Shown piece by piece: positions 21,153 to 31,815 of a stretch of DNA of 40,451 bases. Source of the DNA: Chromera velia (lineage: Eukaryota > Sar > Chromeraceae). The position numbers were made by a program, and so were the translations under genes. The DNA is taken from contig JAHBMJ010000603.1 in the NCBI GenBank assembly GCA_018398765.1, positions 1 to 40,451 of the forward strand, given 5' to 3'. Numbering within the stretch: the stretch's first letter is position 1; every line of letters starts with the position of its first letter. The notes below the pieces were generated by a model that saw only the letters and a list, made by a program, of their open reading frames with translations, had not been told where the DNA came from and searched no databases.

Positions 21153-23330
21153 GAGGAGAGCGGCAGTCTTTCCCTAAGTTCTATTCTGTCTGAAAAACAG
21201 TAGAGAGCAGGACTCTCTCCTTCAGACTGAGTCCCGTTTGGTCTTTGAAAAACAGAAGACAGCAACATTTTCTTCCTCCTTTCCATTTTGTCTCTAAAGA
21301 TTGAAGAGAGCAACAGTCTCTCCCTCAGTAACTGTTCTGGCTTGTCAAAGATTAAAAACAGAAGAGAGCGGCACTCCCCCCTTCCATCCCGTTCTGCCGA
21401 AGACGACATGCACAAGAGAATAGAGGAGAGCAACAGTCTCCGCCTCCTCTCAGTTCTGTGGAGGAAGACAGAGAAGAGAGTTCTGTGGAGGAAGACAGAG
21501 AAGAGCAGCAGTCTCGGTCTCCATCCCGTTCAGTCGTAGCAGACAGAGGAGAGCAACATTCTCTCCGTCCTTTCAGCTCCGTCGAGGGAGACGGAGGAGA
21601 GCAACATTCTCTCTCCCCTTTCAGTTCTGTTCTAAAGTTTGTTAAAAAAGATAGAGGAGGGCAGCAGTCTCTGCCTCCCACTCCTTTCCGTTGAAAAAGA
21701 CAGAGGAGTCTCAGAGCATGAAGAAGTCACATCAGAAGGCTCTCCCTCCTTTCAGCTAGCCTTTTAGTTCAGAACTGTCGAAGAAGGGGGAACAGAGCAG
21801 CGATCGATCTGCCCCAACTATCAGCCTGAGGTCTGTTGATACAGATAGAGAAGAGCATCAGTCGCCCGCTCTGACTAGGTCTGTCGATACAGACAGAAGA
21901 AAACAGTGTGTGTTACTGTAGTCTTCCCTCATGTAGACTGGGCCTTAGTAACAGTTACTGTTGCGTTCTGTCGGTAAAAACAGAAGAGAGCCACTGTCTC
22001 TCCCTCATTTCCGCTCCGCCTCTGAAGAAAGAAGAGAGCAAGAGTCTCTTCCTCAGCCTGGTCATTCTCTGAAAGCAGACGAGTCTCTTAGAGCAACAGT
22101 CTCTCACTCAGTCCTAAGGCTTTCTGTGACAGTCGGCGAACTTCAAGATAGAAACGAACAGCACTCTCTCCCCCAGTTCTGGTCGGTCTGTGAAGCCAGA
22201 TCCCCCTCAGTTCCGTTCTGTCTCTTAAAACAGAAGCGGACACTGTCAGGAGTTAGCTCTCCCTCTAACATAGTTTCATTTGGTCTCTCAAGACAGAAGA
22301 GAGCAGCAATCTGTCTCTCAGTCCTGTTCAGTGCGCCGTTCAGTCTCTGAAGATAGAAGTGGATAGAAGATAGCAGCGGTCTCTCCCTCTGACTGACTTT
22401 TGTTCTATTTTTTAAGACAGAAGAGAGCGCTGCTGCTGCAGCAGTCCCTCTTGGTGGCTCTCTCAGTTCCGCTTAGTTTGTGAAGATGGAAAAGAACGCT
22501 AGAAAGAACGGCTAACTTAAACAGTCCCTCCCTGAGCTCTGTTCTGTCGATGGAGACAGAAGAGGGCAGCAGGAGAATCTGATTCTGTTTCAGACGAGCC
22601 TGAAGGTTCTGGCAATGAAGACAGAGGAGTCTCAGAGCAGCACTCTCTTTCCATGTCGAGGTCTACCGATGAAGGCTGGCGAGAGCGGCAGTGTCTGAGG
22701 TCTCTCTCCAATGGCATTCAAACCGGAGAGAACAGAACTCTCATCTTCATCTTCCATTGGCAAGTTTAACACACGTTTCTTCTTCCATTCTTGTCTGTCG
22801 AGTCAGACAGAAGAGAAGTTCAACACCGTTCAACACTGTCAGCAGTCTCTCATAATTGCATTCAGTCTGTCATTCTAGACAGAGGCTAGAGACAGAGGAG
22901 AGCAACAACTGCTTATAGCTACCTCATCCTCCATTTGGTCGATAGAGACAGAAGAGGACAGCAATCGTCCCGCCCTTCACGTCTGTTGAGGCACTCGGAG
23001 GTCCTTTAGAGAGAAACATTCTCTCCCTCCACTCAGGTCAGAGACTCTGTCGAGAAAACCTTACATAGAAGAGGATAACGCGCCTTCTTTTCATTCAAGT
23101 CTATCGATAAAGACAGAGGAGAGTATTCTACTTCTCAGATTCTGAATCTCTTCAGGCAGAGATGCAGAAAGAATCAAGAAGACAACAGTTTCGATCTCTT
23201 TTCATTCACGTCTGTCGACTGAGTCTCCAGAGGAGAGCAACATTGCCGCCAACCATTTAGTCTAAGAGTGAATAAAAAAGAAATTCTCACTTCAGTGATA
23301 CGCAGGTCTGTTCATAAAGATGGAAAAGAG
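21153..23330 (-). repeat. Decayed satellite-related sequence outside the right arm
   Basis: Recurrent ACAGA[AG]GAGAGC and CAGTCTCTCCCTC words at roughly 45-60-bp spacing, with heavily diverged linkers and irregular lengths. These look like old, degenerate copies of the 48-bp unit. Open frames here (120-130 codons) are Ser/Arg-rich translations of the repeat and are not called. Confidence 0.7.
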
Positions 23331-23619
23331 TGGTAAGCTCACCTTCAATTCATAAAATGCAGTCAATTAAAGTAGATACTGTTACACTCTCTCTCAAGAG
23401 AGCACCATTATGTCCCACATGTATTTCAAAACAATATGGTTTAAGCGTTCTTAAATGCTATGGTTTGTATACTAGACTTTTAAGACTGTTCTGTAGTAGT
23501 TTCAGACTGTATATGGGCCAGACTCGTTCTCTTGCTAGACGCCAGTGCCATATAATAAGCCCTTTTACCCCCAGAGACTTTTCGCAGGTATATGGAGGCC
23601 TCGCCGATAGCGAATATTT

Positions 23620-23812
23620 GGGGGTTGCGGTTCAAGTTGTCCAAATATATAAGCGTATTGTAAAACGATCCATGTTATATCGGTCTGACTAGTCCTGCTT
23701 GCGTGCTAGTGAGCCTAAAAGGGCTCCCAAGCCGCAGTCATCACCTCTGACAACAAAGGCCTCCGATATACTTGTTAGTGAGCTTAGCGGCTATCTGCGA
23801 TATAGCAGCCTG
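23620..23812 (+). repeat. Direct repeat flanking dispersed-repeat copy D, left
   Basis: About 190 bp, closely matching 24234-24421 in the same orientation. Both begin GGGGGTTGCGGTTCAAGT, which contains a GTTCAANNC string fitting a pol III B-box, and both end CTATCTGCGATATAGCAGCC. No convincing A-box or tRNA fold was found. Confidence 0.85.
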
Positions 23813-23819
23813 TAAGAAA

Positions 23820-24101
23820 TGAGTCGGCATTAGCAAGCTCTGCATACAAAAGCCAGTGTTCCTTATCAGGCTCAGCAAGTTGGCCGATTCCGTAGGCTTA
23901 GGGCCTAAGGACCGGCCTGGCCCGAATTTATTCCAACGCGGCTTCAAAAAATGGCGAGTCGAGAATAAATTCGACCTCTCGACTGACCGATTCGATCAAA
24001 AGCTGGAGAAAACAGTTAAGTCATACTTAACTAGCCAAGAACTCTACTTCTTACTCTCATCATGACAGACTCAATTCTTAAATCGAGATCCTTTTTTGTT
24101 T
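23820..24101 (+). repeat. Dispersed repeat, copy D
   Basis: Complete copy lying between the two ~190-bp direct repeats. This copy has the most substitutions relative to A and C in the segments compared by eye. Confidence 0.85.
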
Positions 24102-24233
24102 ACCCTCTCTCCCACCTCCTTTCCCCCTTCTTAGTCATGAGTAGCCACATATACACCCCACTCACCCATCCGATAGACTAGATCTGTCTGTACGGATTGA
24201 TCGCGGTGGTGGCATTAGCTACGACTTTCTCAT
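24102..24233. other. Linker to right direct repeat
   Basis: Pyrimidine-rich start, then unremarkable sequence. No feature is recognised. Confidence 0.4.
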
Positions 24234-24421
24234 GGGGGGTTGCGGTTCAAGTCGTCCGAATATATAAGCGTATCGTAAAACGATCCGCATTATATCGGTC
24301 TGACTAGTCCCGCTTGCGTGCTAGTGAGCCTAAAAAGGCTCCCGAGCCGCAGTCACCACCTCTGACAGCAAGGGCCTCCGATATACCTGAGCTTAGCGGC
24401 TATCTGCGATATAGCAGCCTG
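24234..24421 (+). repeat. Direct repeat flanking dispersed-repeat copy D, right
   Basis: Second copy of 23620-23812, with about 10 percent visible differences and a short deletion near 24390. Confidence 0.85.
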
Positions 24422-24821
24422 CGAGGAACCGTGAAATGTTGAAGATTTTCAGGCCATCGAATTTCGTAGGTTTTTTTTTCTATGCGCAACAACAAAAAAG
24501 GGGGGGGCCGCGCGCCGCACGCGCGAGCGGCGCGCGGGCCGGGCCGGCAGCTGCTTTGCATGTCCGTTGTCCATAGCTCGAGAAGCAGAGTAGACGACGG
24601 TACTCGAAGGCATACATGGCAGCCAATTCGATCAATGCATCGCAATCTTGAATGGTGTACACACCTCTAGACTTGACATTACAACTATCCTGACCATCCA
24701 CCAAGCTTGTACGTGGGCTTTCCAAGCGAATCTCACCGCCACGTATACATCGAGGCAGCAGGTGCGCATACTCCGTCTAACCTTGTTGCATGTTCAGTCG
24801 ACCTTGTCCTCTGAGAGAGAG
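24422..24821. other. Upstream region of the proline-rich protein gene
   Basis: It holds a CpG-dense G/C tract at about 24495-24555, then mixed sequence up to the first ATG of the gene model. It could contain the promoter or an upstream non-coding exon, but no definite element is visible. Confidence 0.4.
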
Positions 24822-27105
24822 ATGAGCTTCACACCACAGGCAGGCAGCCAGAGGTGCTGTGGGGACTTCGGTGCAAGTCCATCACGCAGGAACAGCGCTC
24901 TCAGACGGCAGTTTCCGGGTTTGGAGGATGACGCGCACTTCTTCAGCTGCATCCTTCCAGAGAAGCTACCGCGGTCAGTCAATTCTGCATTGCATGCATA
25001 CATGCATATATACATACACCCATGCATGCACACATGCACAGATCTTTGTTAGGTCGTTAGAAAAGCTTGTAAGTACACAATTGTTCGTACTACATTCCCA
25101 ATGCAGCTCCGTCCACTACCCCTGTGGAGGCCAGAGCCCGTCCAACGCTGCCCTCCTGAAGAAGATGCCCGAAAGGCTGAGAGGAGGAAAGTACGCCCCC
25201 ATGTTTGTTGAAGTTCCCAATGGGAAGCCTTATTGGAAGCCCACGAGTAAAGTGAGGAGCTCAGAGGATTTGTACGGCAGCGAGAGTCCCTCTGGAGGGT
25301 ACTCTCCGAGTTTCGCCCTGAGGACGGCTGCCTATCACAGCATGGGGTCTGATCTTCTGTACACTCCCACAATGTGCCGCACTCCCACCCGAAGTCCCAA
25401 AGCCGAAAGAAAACCCTACAGACAGGCACCGCTTCGCCCTCTGCGGCCACAGTCAGTCCAACCCATCCAGAGAAGCGCCTCCCCCCAGAGACAACAAAAC
25501 CAGTACGCATCAACACACTACACCCCAGACCCCCGAACTTACACTCCAATCTACACACCCCCAGATGTACTGACCTACACACAGCCGTCTGCACCTGTCT
25601 ACACCTACCCCTCTTCTCCGGTGCCTGCTCGAAGCGTCCCCCCTCTGTTGTCCCTTCATCCCCCCCACTACGCTCACACAGCCCCTCGATATCTCCACTC
25701 CCCCTCCCAGTGGTCGACTGAGAGAGTTGCCAGGAACATGGACGGCCAACCTCACGTGGGGACCTTCTTCAACTCTCCCCATCCAATGCGCACATCCCCA
25801 CTCCCTCCTCCCTTCACCCCCTATCCTCTCCCGCCCTCTCCGGTTACACACACCTGTGGTGTCATTCCCGAACAAAGGCTCGAATACGAGAACGAACCCG
25901 TGATGGGCATCTGGCAGACACCACCCGGCTCCCCACCGCCAATGCACGCGACCGCGCAACCTTCCGTTCTCCCCCCCTCGACTTTTCAACCAGGGGCACA
26001 AAGAAACGGACGCTCCCAGTCAACATACGCCGACCGTGCCCCCTTCCAGGCACCCCCCAAAGCCCCGAGCAGACAATCAACGCGCATCACCTCCTCACGA
26101 TTCCAGGTCCCCGGACATGCCGAGGCCGTAGAGAAACTCACACGAGAGCTCAGACAGCAGCAGCCCACAACATCCCACTCCTCCCATTGGTCGTCTGATA
26201 AGCAGCCCCCTGTCACGTACATGCAGTTGCACGCACACACAAACACGGGCAAAGGCAGAAGAACGACCGACCGCCCTTGCTCAGCCCCCGTGCGTGCGCC
26301 TCTCCAGCCTTCCACGACGATATCCGACCAACCCTCTTCGTCCACCCAGCAGCTGCTTCATTCCCGCACCCCCCCTCCAATGGAGCGGCGTGCAACAGAA
26401 GAAGTTGTGTGCTCTCTGGAGACGGCGGCCGAGAAGGGCGAAGGGTCTCTTGCTTCTCTTCCCTGGGCTACTCGCCTCGGGGAGTCCACAGCCCGGACGG
26501 GGGGGGGGCGTTTCTCTTTCTCCCTCCCTGACGATGAGGGGGGTGAGGGGGTCTGGATATTTCCCGCAGGAACAGCAGCAGAAGCCACTGTGACAGCCAC
26601 AACGGAGGACTGCATTTCGATCCCCCTCCGTCCTTGGGTGTCTGGCCAGAGCAAAAAGTCTTCTCTCACTTCTGCTGCAGCGAGGGGAATAAGGGAAAAT
26701 TGCACAGACAGGCAGGGATCGCGGGAGTATCTGAGGATTCATGAGACGCGCAAAAGACTCAACAGAGAGATGCTGCAAAGGCGAAAGCCAGGGCCTAGCG
26801 GAAAACTTCGCGCAGCCACGGTCACGGATGTGGTTGAGATTAAGGAGCTGGGGGTCGACTCAGGTACTCAGCAGAACGCGGCAGAGACTCAAGAAGAGAC
26901 CGCTCCTTGCGAAGGGGGACAGACAGGAGAACCGAGGGCAGCTTTTGAGGCAGCAGATTCCGAAGCAGCCGCACAGATGGAACCGCTTTCGGGCCCCTCC
27001 ACTGTCTACTACGCGGCTCGAGAAGGCGGTCGGTTGGTCTGCAAAGGTCTGTATGTTGGATACTGTGTGCCGCCGACAGAAGAAGGCGAAGTCGAGGAAA
27101 CGTAG
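24822..27105 (+). CDS. Two-exon gene for a ~716-residue proline/serine/tyrosine-rich, probably disordered protein
   Basis: Function unknown. Proposed model: exon 1 24822-24973, intron 24974-25106 (GTCAGT donor, CCCAATGCAG acceptor), exon 2 25107-27105, ending in TAG. Phases agree (two bases plus one) and give an uninterrupted frame across the junction. An open frame also runs through the intron, so retention is possible. A GTAAGT at 25068 looks like a stray donor, since a micro-exon there would hit a stop. Residues 71-95 (MPERLRGGKYAPMFVEVPNG, then KPYWKP) look folded. Residues ~120-480 are rich in P, S, T, Y and Q, with YTP-type repeats near 188-222. The C-terminus ends in a compact segment with YYAAREGGRLVCKGLYVGY. 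No transmembrane or signal segment is obvious. It may be cytoskeletal or regulatory, but that is a guess. It is convergent with thiD. Confidence 0.6.
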
Positions 27106-27924
27106 GCTTGGCACATCATGCATACTTATCGATATGTGCGTGTAGAAAATTCGTTTTTAGGGTTTCCGTCTGCTGGGACAACTGAGCGAGCAGTTGAGGA
27201 GCAAACTCTTTAACCCGGATGTAGGATTGAAAGGAATGACTGCTAGAATGACTCGGACTGGCAAAACTGTAAACAGGGGGCAGGGGGGACGGCTAAGCTG
27301 CGTCAGAGACGCGCCGTGTTGCAAGGGGGAAATTTATTTAATTCAAAAGGAAATCTTGTAAACTGATTCATTGAACGAAAGACATACAAAAACTGATCCA
27401 GAGGAGTTGACGGGACTCGGGGGACCAGCAAGGCGAAGGGTTCACCCTGAGGAAATCGTGCAACCTTCTTTTAGGGAAGGGATCGGTAAGGTTATTTAAG
27501 CAACTAATAGAGGGAGAACCTATAGGGGAGAACTTTGAGGAGAATCTTCTTCAAAAGTTGAAACGCTCTTTCGCTCATCTGGTCGCTCATTTAACCACAA
27601 AAACGGCAACTCCTAGTGCAACTCTGAATGTTTATCAACAAAAGCACTAAAAAGTATACACAACAACATTGTGTCTGTTATACAGTCTATCAAATACTAC
27701 TAATAGCACACGTCGATTAAAGTTGATCTAAGTAAAAAAAAAAATCTATTCTGGGTTTATAGAATTTTAATTACTGAAAAAATACCTGCTTCAACTTGCA
27801 GTTATATCTAGGGGTATAATTTTTAAAAAAATATATACGGTCTGCAGGCCTGGGCATTTTTTTTTTTTGCTTTTCGATGATGACCTCTATCAAGAAATAA
27901 CAACGATATGCACACACCTTGCAA
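27106..27924. other. AT-rich 3' intergenic DNA
   Basis: Non-coding sequence between convergent genes. CTAGGGGTATAATTT near 27808 and AAATTACACCTAG near 28396 could be ends of an older element into which the 27925 MITE inserted, but the match is weak. Confidence 0.4.
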
Positions 27925-28192
27925 CTAGGCATGATCTGTATATATGTATTTTTATATTATATTTTCAATTTGAAAAATATATCTATATATATATCTAATA
28001 TATCAATGTCACTTCTTCAATCATGTATCAACAGCTTTTCACTTCATTGGTTCACTAAAGAACCTTTCTTAAAGAAAGTTTTCATTAACATAGTCTTACT
28101 TTATACATTTTTTCCTGTGCATATATTATATTATGGGTTATAAAAAATATATCTAAAGATATATCATATATATATCTACAGATCACGCCTAG
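27925..28192. mobile_element. hAT-like MITE, copy 1 (268 bp)
   Basis: Terminal inverted repeats of 16 bp: CTAGGCATGATCTGTA at the left and its complement, with one mismatch, at 28177-28192. They are flanked by 8-bp target-site duplications CCTTGCAA (27917-27924) and CCTTACAA (28193-28200), which differ at one base. The interior is AT-rich and largely self-complementary, with no coding capacity. An 8-bp duplication is typical of hAT transposons, but no transposase is present. Confidence 0.8.
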
Positions 28193-28200
28193 CCTTACAA

Positions 28201-28739
28201 CATAAAAGCAACAGTTATATAACAGTGCAACAACATTCATTTATGATTATAAGAAAGAAACACTAGTATATAACAACACTTAAACAATACTTGTTGATTT
28301 GTCTAGTGATTCGTGCAACACATCGATCAACAATATTTTAGTTTGATATAGCTTGATATCAGAAAAAAAAAAAGATTTTTTTTTTTTTTTGTGGAAATTA
28401 CACCTAGCAGTTAGTGTCCATGTTTGATTTGATTATATTTGCTAGTATATTTGATTTGATTCGATTTGAGCTTCAACTTAGCCTTCAAGCTCAAACTTTG
28501 AATATTTGATATTTGAGGTATAGTATTCAGTATAAAGTTATAATTGCCCTAGGCATTGCCTGTGAACCTAGCCGTGACCTAGCCCGTGAATTAACATGAA
28601 TTGAAAACTCTACCTATATCTAGCGTTTGACATGAATCATCATCATCATTAACTTTGAACTTTTACTAATTTTTATGTTGTGCTCGTCTGAGACATTACT
28701 TTATTGCTTAACAAGTCGTCAATGACTTAGCTTCAGAAA
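28201..28739. other. AT-rich intergenic DNA between the MITEs
   Basis: Poly-A and poly-T runs near 28362-28390 and several CTAG words around 28547-28615. No gene is recognised. Confidence 0.4.
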
Positions 28740-28944
28740 CTAGGCGTGGTTTAGACATGTATATTTTTTTATATATATTCTATGTGAAGGGAATATAATA
28801 TATAATATATTTATTTTGCTGCTGAACATGCATTGCAGCACATTGTTCACTTTTATATTTCTTTTTGTATATATACATAAATAAATATATATATTCTTGA
28901 TCGACAGACCTTACTCTATTTATATATATAGAAACCACTCCTAG
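28740..28944. mobile_element. hAT-like MITE, copy 2 (205 bp)
   Basis: Terminal inverted repeats of 13 bp: CTAGGCGTGGTTT at the left and its complement, with one mismatch, at 28932-28944. They are flanked by a perfect 8-bp duplication TTCAGAAA at 28732-28739 and 28945-28952. The terminal CTAGGC[GA]TG is shared with copy 1, so both belong to one family or to related families. The interior is AT-rich and non-coding. Confidence 0.85.
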
Positions 28945-29065
28945 TTCAGAAAATCTTAGTCGTAGCGACTCGGACATATATGACTCTTTAAGTTGTCGAT
29001 CGCTCTGTGTTCAATCTTTGGACCTGGAAAAAGTCAAAGAAGTGTATCCAAACGATGTCCAAGCT

Positions 29066-29995
29066 TCAATCTACTTCAATCTTCTCCTCTTCCCCCACCA
29101 CTCCCGAAATCTCAGCAGACATAATTGCAGCAGCAGCCCCCGGGACGCTTCCATGTTCGAGGCCCAGAGACTTCTCTCCGAGCTCGTACGCATTTTCGAT
29201 CGCTGTGTGGACGTATTCCTTCGCAAGATGGGCCGCTTCAAAGAGGTCAAACGACCGTACCAGGTAGGCGGTCAGGGCAGAGGCAAGAGAACATCCAGTG
29301 CCGTGGACAGCCGCAATCCCCCCCGCTAGTCCTTCCGCCGAGTCACCTCTCTTGCTCTTCCCCCCCGCCGCGCCTGAGGGCATGATAGTTGGCAAAGCGA
29401 TCCGTGCGAGTTCCCCCGATTTGCTATCAAACAAAACGTCTACAATCTCAGAGGGACATCCGCCGTTCTGCTCACTTCCACTTACAGATGATACTGTTGC
29501 GGAGGCTGCTGAGGCAGAGTGCAGGTTCAGAGCCAGGTGCCCTCCCTTGACCAGACAAGCACGGCAGCCGTGCTTCTCGCAGAGCTCCCGTGCCGCCCTC
29601 TCCATGTCTGAAGGGGACCTTATCGACTCAGCCTGCATCCATTCACCGGTTCTATCTCTGAATTTTGCTTTTTTGTAATGCTCTGTTTTCCTTTTTTCTG
29701 TGCCTCTAGCTTGTTATCTTCCTCTTCCCTTGTTCTTTCTCTTTCTCACCGTGACTGACGGGAACCTCATCGGTCGCGTATGCGTGGATCCATCTCACTC
29801 TCTTACTCACTCACTGATTCACTGACTCACTCACTCACTCACTCACTCACTGACTCACTCACTCACTCACTCACGCAGTCACTCCCTCACTCATTCACTC
29901 ACTCACTCACTCACTTAACAAAGACTTAGAAACCGCAACCACGAAAGAGCTCCCGGGAAAACGATCGAAGGGCGCCATGCATAGATCAGAGACGG

Positions 29996-30031
<36 letters not shown>

Positions 30032-31703
30032 ACGCGCGCGCGGGCGCGCCAGAGAGGAGAGGAGAGGGGAAGAGATCTCACAGTGGAAGCACAAACAAAG
30101 ATCAAGAAACATCTAAAGAGACAGAAAAAGGAAAAGCGTCCACAGAGAGGAGAAATCTGCGAGAAAAGAAACCAACGCGTCTCTGTGGTTACAAGAGCAT
30201 CTCAACCAAGATCCGAGCGGCCGTTCGAAGCTACAGACAACAGTCAAACGAGAGACCGACAGGAGACCAAAATCAACCATCCAAACTCGACGAAGACGAG
30301 AAAGAAGAGAGGCAGCAAGGGAAGAAAGAGAAGAAGAAAAACCAAGAGCATGCTTCGGCCACTTTGGCGCGCGAGCAGGAAAGCAAGAATACAGGAAGCG
30401 GGATCCATTCCGAGAGAGCGCGCACACCAGGGCTGCAGAAAAAATCCTGAAAGCCTCACAGATGTCTACCCCTGCTCAGAAACTCTCCCTCTGTGACCTG
30501 ACTGACCTCCCAGCCGAGGAGTGTCTCTGCTTCTGGAATATTGGGAGTGATGACCGAGGCGAGAGGAAACAATGCTTCCTTCAGGGTCTCGATCATTTTT
30601 GCTTGGTCTGCAGTTAGGGAGTCTCCGGAGGAGGCAACCATCACCGGATCCACCACCACAGAAGTGATCCAGGTCTTTCGTTGGGCTTTGTCTGCGGTTT
30701 TATTTTCAGGCAAATCGCAATAGTCTCTGAGGACCTCGGCCACCTCCCTTATGCACTGCGCTGTGTGCAGCATCCCGGTCTTCACTGCCCTCACCCTGCA
30801 GTCCTCAAACACAGTCCGCATCTGGAGAGACACAAATCCAGGCTCCATGGACATGATGCCCTTGACACCCGCCGTGCTCTGAGCAGTCACGCACGTCACG
30901 GCACTGCAACCAGAGAGGACAGGCAGCGGTGCAGCGGGACATGAAGAAGCGAAGAATCAAAAGAGTTCTTGACACCATTAGAGGCAGTTCAACATGCTTT
31001 CACGCATTGAAAAAAGAGGCACAAAACCCCTCACCCCCCCTCAGCTGTGTGCCTGGAGCGAGTGGATAAATGGAAATTGTGTCGTCTGCTTAGTTGGACT
31101 TGACTCGCTTTTTCAACCCTACACTCTTTGTATCAGATTGCGTTGGCAGACAAGTCTGTGGTGAGCAGCCCGCGTGATAGCGGACCCGACCGCTTTTTGG
31201 AGTGCCACACAGACCAGATCAGCCCAGCCTGTCTGCCAGGATCTTTGCATGCCCTCCCCTTTGCTGAAAGCTCTGAACTCTGACCGATCAGGTCTACCTC
31301 TTCCTAAAGAAGCGAGACGATGGAGCAAACCGAGAAAAATCAAACCATGCATTTGTTTGCTCACTGTCTGTCTGCCTGCCTGCCCGCCTGCCTGCCTGCC
31401 GGCCCGAGTCTGCGTTTGACGTTGTCTGTCTGCGTTTGTACCTGTCTCTCGGTCTCTGTCTCCGTCTCCGTCTGTCTCTGGTTGTCTTTGTCTTTGTCTG
31501 TGGCTCGCCATCTCTGTCTCTATTTATCTGTCTCTCTCTGTCTCTGTCTACAACAGCACCTACCGACCGACTCACGTGGTGCCGTGGCAGCCCAAAGAGA
31601 AGAAAGTCTTCAGGTCGGCCTGGAGCCCCGCCCCTCCACAAGAATCGGACCCTGCCACAGTCATCACGACTGGAATGTCTCCTCCATCGTCCCCCAAATC
31701 CAT
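29066..31703 (-). CDS. thiD: Hydroxymethylpyrimidine / phosphomethylpyrimidine kinase (ThiD), three exons
   Basis: It phosphorylates hydroxymethylpyrimidine and its phosphate to HMP-PP, the pyrimidine half of thiamine. Proposed exons: 31703-31576, 30903-30507 and 29632-29066, joined phase 2 then phase 0, giving 363 residues. Introns are GTGAGT..CAG (672 bp) and GTCAGT..CAG (874 bp). Visible ThiD/ribokinase-fold signatures: [14 protein letters not shown] (residues 17-30, substrate and N-terminal binding), [13 protein letters not shown] across the first splice, VKTGML (83-88), [10 protein letters not shown] (128-137), [12 protein letters not shown] (162-173), VKGGH (203-207) and the anion-hole [11 protein letters not shown] with Cys289. 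Two low-complexity insertions (about 214-233 and 260-280) explain the length above the usual ~265. Start chosen as the first Met before the conserved block. An upstream ATG at 31874 is open in frame and could add a leader. The second acceptor has a poor pyrimidine tract. Confidence 0.92.
29790..29916. repeat. (ACTC)n microsatellite in thiD intron 2
   Basis: An almost continuous CACT/ACTC tetranucleotide run with a few interruptions. Confidence 0.9.
29997..30044. repeat. (CA)n then CG-rich dinucleotide tract in thiD intron 2
   Basis: About 14 CA units followed by a CGCGCG tract. Alternating purine-pyrimidine DNA of this kind is a classic Z-DNA-prone sequence. Confidence 0.9.
31361..31555. repeat. 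CTGT/CTGC/GTCTCT-type simple repeat in thiD intron 1
   Basis: Runs of GCCTGCCTGCC followed by GTCTCTGTCTC words over about 190 bp, ending shortly before the exon 1 donor. Confidence 0.85.
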
Positions 31704-31765
31704 CTCTGTCTGATCACGCAATCTGATAGCAGACTGCCCTGGACAATGCGTCTTTCTCTCTTCAG

Positions 31766-31815
31766 AATGAATCCCGTAGACGGTGCAGGATGAATCCCGT
31801 AGACGGTGCAGAATG
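31766..31815. repeat. 23-bp tandem duplication upstream of the thiD start
   Basis: AATCCCGTAGACGGTGCAG occurs twice in direct succession, with a third partial AATGGATCCCG copy. It lies in the extended upstream frame of exon 1, so it would lengthen the protein by a repeat only if the upstream ATG were used. Confidence 0.75.

Noticed and set aside
24180-24270. tRNA-like sequence with a GGTTCAAGTC T-loop string
   Set aside because: The T-stem does not pair and no A-box is present at the right distance.
25041-25067. 27-bp micro-exon between an AG and a strong GTAAGT in the 24822 gene
   Set aside because: In the required phase it contains a TAG, so it would end the protein; the simple intron 24974-25106 fits better.
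27919-28143. 74-codon AT-rich ORF with a hydrophobic profile
   Set aside because: It lies within the MITE and starts before its left TIR ends; composition reflects AT-rich DNA.
29977-30496. 157- and 137-codon Lys/Glu-rich plus-strand ORFs
   Set aside because: They overlap thiD intron 2 and the end of exon 2 in antisense and are produced by microsatellite and GA-rich intron sequence.
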